A stretch of DNA of 7,742 nt from the NCBI GenBank assembly GCA_937888485.1, contig CALAQQ010000097.1, forward strand, positions 1 through 7,742, in the 5' to 3' direction. A program made the translations under genes and the position numbers. The notes below the pieces were generated by a model that saw only the letters and a list, made by a program, of their open reading frames with translations, did not search any database and was not told where the DNA came from. Shown here piece by piece: positions 5,848 through 7,742 of the stretch (position 1 is the first letter of the stretch; every line of letters starts with the position of its first letter). Source of the DNA: an uncultured Clostridia bacterium. Lineage in GTDB: Bacteria; Bacillota; Clostridia; Oscillospirales; Acutalibacteraceae.

Positions 5848-5884
5848 AAGGAGGGAACACCGGTTCCCAAAGAAATCGGAGGTG
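5848..5884 (+). promoter_or_regulatory. Pilus mRNA leader: 5' hairpin and ribosome binding site
   Basis: GGGAAC (5853-5858) and GTTCCC (5863-5868) form a 6-bp stem with a 4-nt ACCG loop at the predicted 5' end of the transcript. The stem overlaps an SD-like AAGGAGGG (5848-5855) that has no start codon at usable distance. The functional site is GGAGGTG (5878-5884), 7 bases before the ATG at 5892. The hairpin may protect the 5' end or act as a ribosome standby element; this is inference. Confidence 0.5.
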
Positions 5885-5891
5885 AACACTG

Positions 5892-6575
5892 ATGATTGAA
5901 ATTGTTTACGGCGGATTGCTCGGTGTACTTGCGGCGTTGGCATTTAACCGGATAGCAATCTTCCAGATTAAACGCAGAACCGATGAAAACGCAAAAATCG
6001 AAGCAGTCGGAAACATGGCGGTGATAGTCGCCTGGGTACTGCTTTCGGGAATCCTGTTCGCAGTTGCATTCGCAATTTTCAAGGATACGGCAACAAGACT
6101 TGAAGCAATAGCTTACATATCAATAGCAATTTCAATCGGCGTTGTTGACCTTGACATAAAGAAAATACCGAATTCTTCGGTGCTTTCTCTTCTGATTATC
6201 AGAACAGCCGCAATTGTTTACGCAATAGCAACGGGAGTTCCCGTAAAACAATGTCTTATCCCCTCGCTGATAGGTCTTGCAGCAGGCTTCATTCTCTACC
6301 AGCTTCCGATGCTTATCGGAATACCGATTGGTACGGGCGATGTCAAATACAGTGCAGCAATCGGATATTGTCTTGGAGCTTTCGGATATCTCCAGGCAGC
6401 ACTGATTATGGCGGCAGGTCTTATCGTTTATCTGATTTATCTCATAGCAACCAAGAAAGGTTCACTCAAAACAGCAGTTCCAATGGGACCCTATCTTTCA
6501 CTCGGAGTTGTTGTAACGGTTCTTTTACCGATGTTCAGTGAACTTTCGGACAATATCTTCTCGCAGTTATTTTAG
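5892..6575 (+). CDS. tadV: Type IVb prepilin peptidase (TadV/CpaA, family A24)
   Basis: This 227-residue membrane aspartic protease removes the leader peptides of Flp pilins and TadE-type pseudopilins at the cytoplasmic face of the membrane. The two catalytic aspartates of the family are visible: Asp86 in VVDLDIKKIPN, the D-x5-IPN form of motif 1, and Asp150 in the GxGD motif IGTGDVKYSAAIG (147-159). Hydrophobic segments lie at about 4-24, 42-62, 72-86, 98-114, 123-143, 153-186 and 200-217. The long N-terminal methyltransferase domain with paired CxxC motifs found in PilD is absent, as usual for TadV/CpaA. A GGAGGTG site precedes the ATG. The gene opens the Tad operon and its likely substrates, two Flp pilins and TadE, follow directly. 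Confidence 0.93.
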   Translation: MIEIVYGGLLGVLAALAFNRIAIFQIKRRTDENAKIEAVGNMAVIVAWVLLSGILFAVAFAIFKDTATRLEAIAYISIAISIGVVDLDIKKIPNSSVLSLLIIRTAAIVYAIATGVPVKQCLIPSLIGLAAGFILYQLPMLIGIPIGTGDVKYSAAIGYCLGAFGYLQAALIMAAGLIVYLIYLIATKKGSLKTAVPMGPYLSLGVVVTVLLPMFSELSDNIFSQLF

Positions 6576-6581
6576 CAATAA

Positions 6582-6598
6582 TACCCCATGAGCGGGTA
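6582..6598 (+). other. Small hairpin between prepilin peptidase and first pilin gene
   Basis: TACCC (6582-6586) and GGGTA (6594-6598) form a 5-bp stem with a 7-nt loop, followed by A-rich sequence instead of T residues, so it is not a plus-strand terminator. It may be a processing or stability element before the flp message; support is weak. Confidence 0.3.
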
Positions 6599-6622
6599 AA
6601 AAAATAAAAGGAGGCAATAGTT

Positions 6623-6805
6623 ATGTTAAGAAAATGGTTAAAAGACGAAGAAGGTCAAGGCATGGTTGAGTATGGTCTCATCATCGGACTTATCGCAATT
6701 GCTGTAATACTTGCTCTTTCAGCACTCGGACCGAAGATCAGCGAAATGTTCAACGATGTCGGTGCTGAACTTGACAAGGCAGGTGCCGGCGGTGCAACAA
6801 CATGA
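6623..6805 (+). CDS. flp: Flp family type IVb pilin, copy 1
   Basis: This 60-residue prepilin is the expected major subunit of the Tad/Flp pilus. The leader is MLRKWLKDEEG. Cleavage by TadV after Gly11 would leave a mature chain starting QGMVEYGLI, with Glu at +5 and Tyr at +6, the hallmark of Flp pilins. Residues 14-35 form the hydrophobic assembly helix, followed by GPKISEMFNDVGAELDKA and a small Gly/Ala/Thr-rich tail. AAAGGAGG (6607-6614) lies 8 bases before the ATG. A second, nearly identical gene follows 88 bases downstream. Confidence 0.96.
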   Translation: MLRKWLKDEEGQGMVEYGLIIGLIAIAVILALSALGPKISEMFNDVGAELDKAGAGGATT

Positions 6806-6810
6806 TTTTC

Positions 6811-6822
6811 ACTAAATAAAAC
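6811..6822 (+). repeat. 12-nt flanking repeat ACTAAATAAAAC after flp copy 1
   Basis: The same 12 bases occur at 7089-7100 after flp copy 2, showing that the duplicated unit extended past the coding region. The distance from the stop codon is 5 bases in copy 1 and 18 in copy 2, so indels have followed. Confidence 0.6.
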
Positions 6823-6893
6823 AAGGGATAATAAAAACAGCAGAGAATAAAAATGAAAACAAATTAATAAAGGAAAGAGACGGAGGTATTAAT

Positions 6894-7070
6894 ATGTTAA
6901 GAAAATGGTTCAAAGACGAAGATGGTCAAGGCATGGTTGAGTACGGTCTCATCATAGGACTTATCGCAATTGCCGTAATACTTGCTCTTTCAGCACTCGG
7001 ACCGAAGATCAGTGAAATGTTCAATGATGTCGGTGCCGAACTTGATAAGGCAGGCGGCGGTGCAACCTGA
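6894..7070 (+). CDS. flp: Flp family type IVb pilin, copy 2 (tandem paralogue)
   Basis: The short 58-residue frame runs from ATG 6894-6896 to TGA 7068-7070 and begins MLRKWFKDEDGQGMVEYG. It differs from copy 1 at only two residues of the first 53 (Leu6 to Phe, Glu10 to Asp) and by a shorter tail ending AGGGAT. The processing site G11|QGMVE, the hydrophobic helix and the ISEMFNDVG segment are conserved, so it should be cut by the same TadV and could co-assemble with copy 1. GGAGGT (6882-6887) lies 6 bases before the ATG. In the first 53 codons there are nine nucleotide differences, all at third codon positions, which shows strong purifying selection and makes a sequencing or assembly artefact unlikely. 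Confidence 0.95.
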   Translation: MLRKWFKDEDGQGMVEYGLIIGLIAIAVILALSALGPKISEMFNDVGAELDKAGGGAT

Positions 7071-7088
7071 TAAATACTTATAATATGT

Positions 7089-7100
7089 ACTAAATAAAAC
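7089..7100 (+). repeat. 12-nt flanking repeat ACTAAATAAAAC after flp copy 2
   Basis: Partner of the repeat at 6811-6822; together they mark the 3' side of the flp duplication. Confidence 0.6.
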
Positions 7101-7117
7101 TGAATAACTGACTCGTT

Positions 7118-7152
7118 ACGGGTAGGTTCGCTCGCTGAGCGAGCTTACCCGT
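7118..7152 (+). other. Strong hairpin between flp copy 2 and the TadE-like gene
   Basis: ACGGGTA (7118-7124) pairs with TACCCGT (7146-7152), and GCTCGC (7130-7135) pairs with GCGAGC (7139-7144) around a TGA loop. The two stems are joined by an asymmetric internal loop. No T tract follows (TACTGCTTAAAA), so a full terminator is unlikely. Its place after the pilin genes suits a partial terminator or an RNA 3'-end stabiliser that lets pilin message exceed that of the assembly genes. That role is inferred. Confidence 0.6.
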
Positions 7153-7192
7153 TACTGCTTAAAACGAACGGCAAACCGGAGGTGACGGCATA

Positions 7193-7600
7193 ATGAAAAA
7201 ATACAAACGGGAAGATGGGCAGGCAATGGTTGAATTTGCGCTCATTCTTCCGATATTTCTTCTTATTCTTTGCGGAATAATCGATTTCGGTTGGTTATTT
7301 TACAATCAGCTTTCTCTGAATAATGCCTGCCGTGAAGGCGCAAGGTATGCCGTTGTCAACACTGCCGATAACGCTGACACCCAGGCAATAATCAATCACA
7401 TCGAAAACACAACTACAACCGTTTTTGCAAATGACGGCGTTGATATCACGGTTACATATTCATCACCTGCCGATCCGACATCGGGTGATATCACCGTCAG
7501 TCTGAAAGCGGATATATCTTTTTTTACCCCGGTACTCAGCACAATTCTCGGAAAAGAAAAAACAATAACCTCAACGGTTATAATGAAAGTTGAATCATAG
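7193..7600 (+). CDS. TadE-like pilus assembly pseudopilin
   Basis: The 135-residue product has the TadE signature at the N-terminus: basic MKKYKRED, then G9|QAMVEFALILPIF with Glu14 at +5 from the predicted cut, a hydrophobic helix to about residue 37, and the family segment LNNACREGARYAV (42-54). The remainder (about 55-135) is a beta-rich extracellular domain rich in Thr and Asp. TadE proteins are minor pseudopilins processed by TadV and needed for Flp pilus assembly. A GGAGGTG site lies 8 bases before the ATG. It is the third kind of TadV substrate candidate in this operon after the two Flp pilins. TadE and TadF are similar, so the exact subtype is less sure than the family. Confidence 0.9.
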   Translation: MKKYKREDGQAMVEFALILPIFLLILCGIIDFGWLFYNQLSLNNACREGARYAVVNTADNADTQAIINHIENTTTTVFANDGVDITVTYSSPADPTSGDITVSLKADISFFTPVLSTILGKEKTITSTVIMKVES

Positions 7601-7617
7601 GAAGGTGACTGTCTGTT

Positions 7618-7742
7618 ATGAAAAAAATTTATCTTATAGCGGTTGTTATCGCTCTGGCAGCAGGCCTTGCAACTTATTTTTTTGCAAACGAGCTGAAAAC
7701 AAGCAAAATAGTTACGGGCGTCAACGAAGCATCCGTTCTTAT
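7618..7742 (+). CDS. Probable Flp pilus assembly protein CpaB/RcpC, N-terminal fragment
   Basis: The frame opens at ATG 7618-7620 and is still open at the right edge; 41 complete codons are visible. The product starts MKKIYLIAVVIALAAGLATY, a short basic stretch and one membrane helix, then FFANELKTSKIVTGVNEASV. An uncleaved anchor and a short linker before a strand ending in V/L at this point are what CpaB/RcpC proteins show just before their SAF domain. AAGGTGA lies 9 bases upstream, and the gap after the TadE stop is only 17 bases, so it belongs to the same operon. CpaB commonly follows the pilin and TadE genes in Gram-positive Tad loci. The call rests on a short fragment plus context. Confidence 0.7.
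   Translation, partial: MKKIYLIAVVIALAAGLATYFFANELKTSKIVTGVNEASVL

Noticed and set aside
5459..5860. Minus-strand frame of 133 codons in the divergent intergenic region
   Set aside because: It starts at a GTG without a ribosome binding site, runs through the pilus promoter, the DnaA-like boxes and the regulator promoter, and its Phe/Lys/Cys/Ile-rich composition is what AT-rich non-coding DNA gives.
1..7742. CRISPR array, tRNA, rRNA, insertion sequence or phage genes
   Set aside because: No regularly spaced repeats, no cloverleaf or rRNA-like stretch, no transposase or integrase motif and no terminal inverted repeats were found on either strand.

Overview
The window looks like chromosomal DNA from a low-GC Gram-positive anaerobe of the Clostridia type, perhaps a gut Oscillospiraceae or Ruminococcaceae relative. 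This is inferred from strong GGAGG ribosome binding sites, consensus sigma-A promoters, an ECF transporter S component without its own energising module, a clostridial-style lipoprotein and a Gram-positive Tad/Flp pilus locus. No marker gene fixes the taxon.

The left two thirds is on the minus strand. From the left edge it holds: (1) the N-terminal 265 residues of a cytoplasmic six-hairpin glycosidase with its own promoter; (2) a cobalamin-uptake unit, reading right to left as promoter, cobalamin riboswitch, lipoprotein with a DUF4430 (transcobalamin-like) domain, ECF S component and terminator, with the two genes joined by a 4-base ATGA overlap; (3) a secreted DUF4838 protein with its own promoter and terminator; (4) a regulator with an excisionase/MerR-like helix-turn-helix at the N-terminus and a LuxR-type helix-turn-helix at the C-terminus. 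Two 14-nt repeats sit on the regulator's promoter like an operator pair.

A divergent, AT-rich intergenic region of about 500 bases follows. It holds three DnaA-box-like 9-mers, three GAATTYATGC direct repeats and the promoter of the rightward operon.

The right third is on the plus strand and starts a Tad (tight adherence) pilus operon: prepilin peptidase (TadV/CpaA), two nearly identical Flp pilins in tandem, a strong hairpin, a TadE-like pseudopilin, and the first 41 codons of a probable CpaB/RcpC protein that runs off the end. TadV would cleave the leaders of both Flp pilins and TadE, all of which show the G|xxxxE processing signature. The second Flp gene is only 58 codons and is easily missed.

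Every gene belongs to a recognisable family. The points most worth a second look are the putative autoregulatory operator of the double-HTH regulator, the DnaA-box cluster upstream of the pilus promoter, and the riboswitch-controlled lipoprotein/ECF-S pair.
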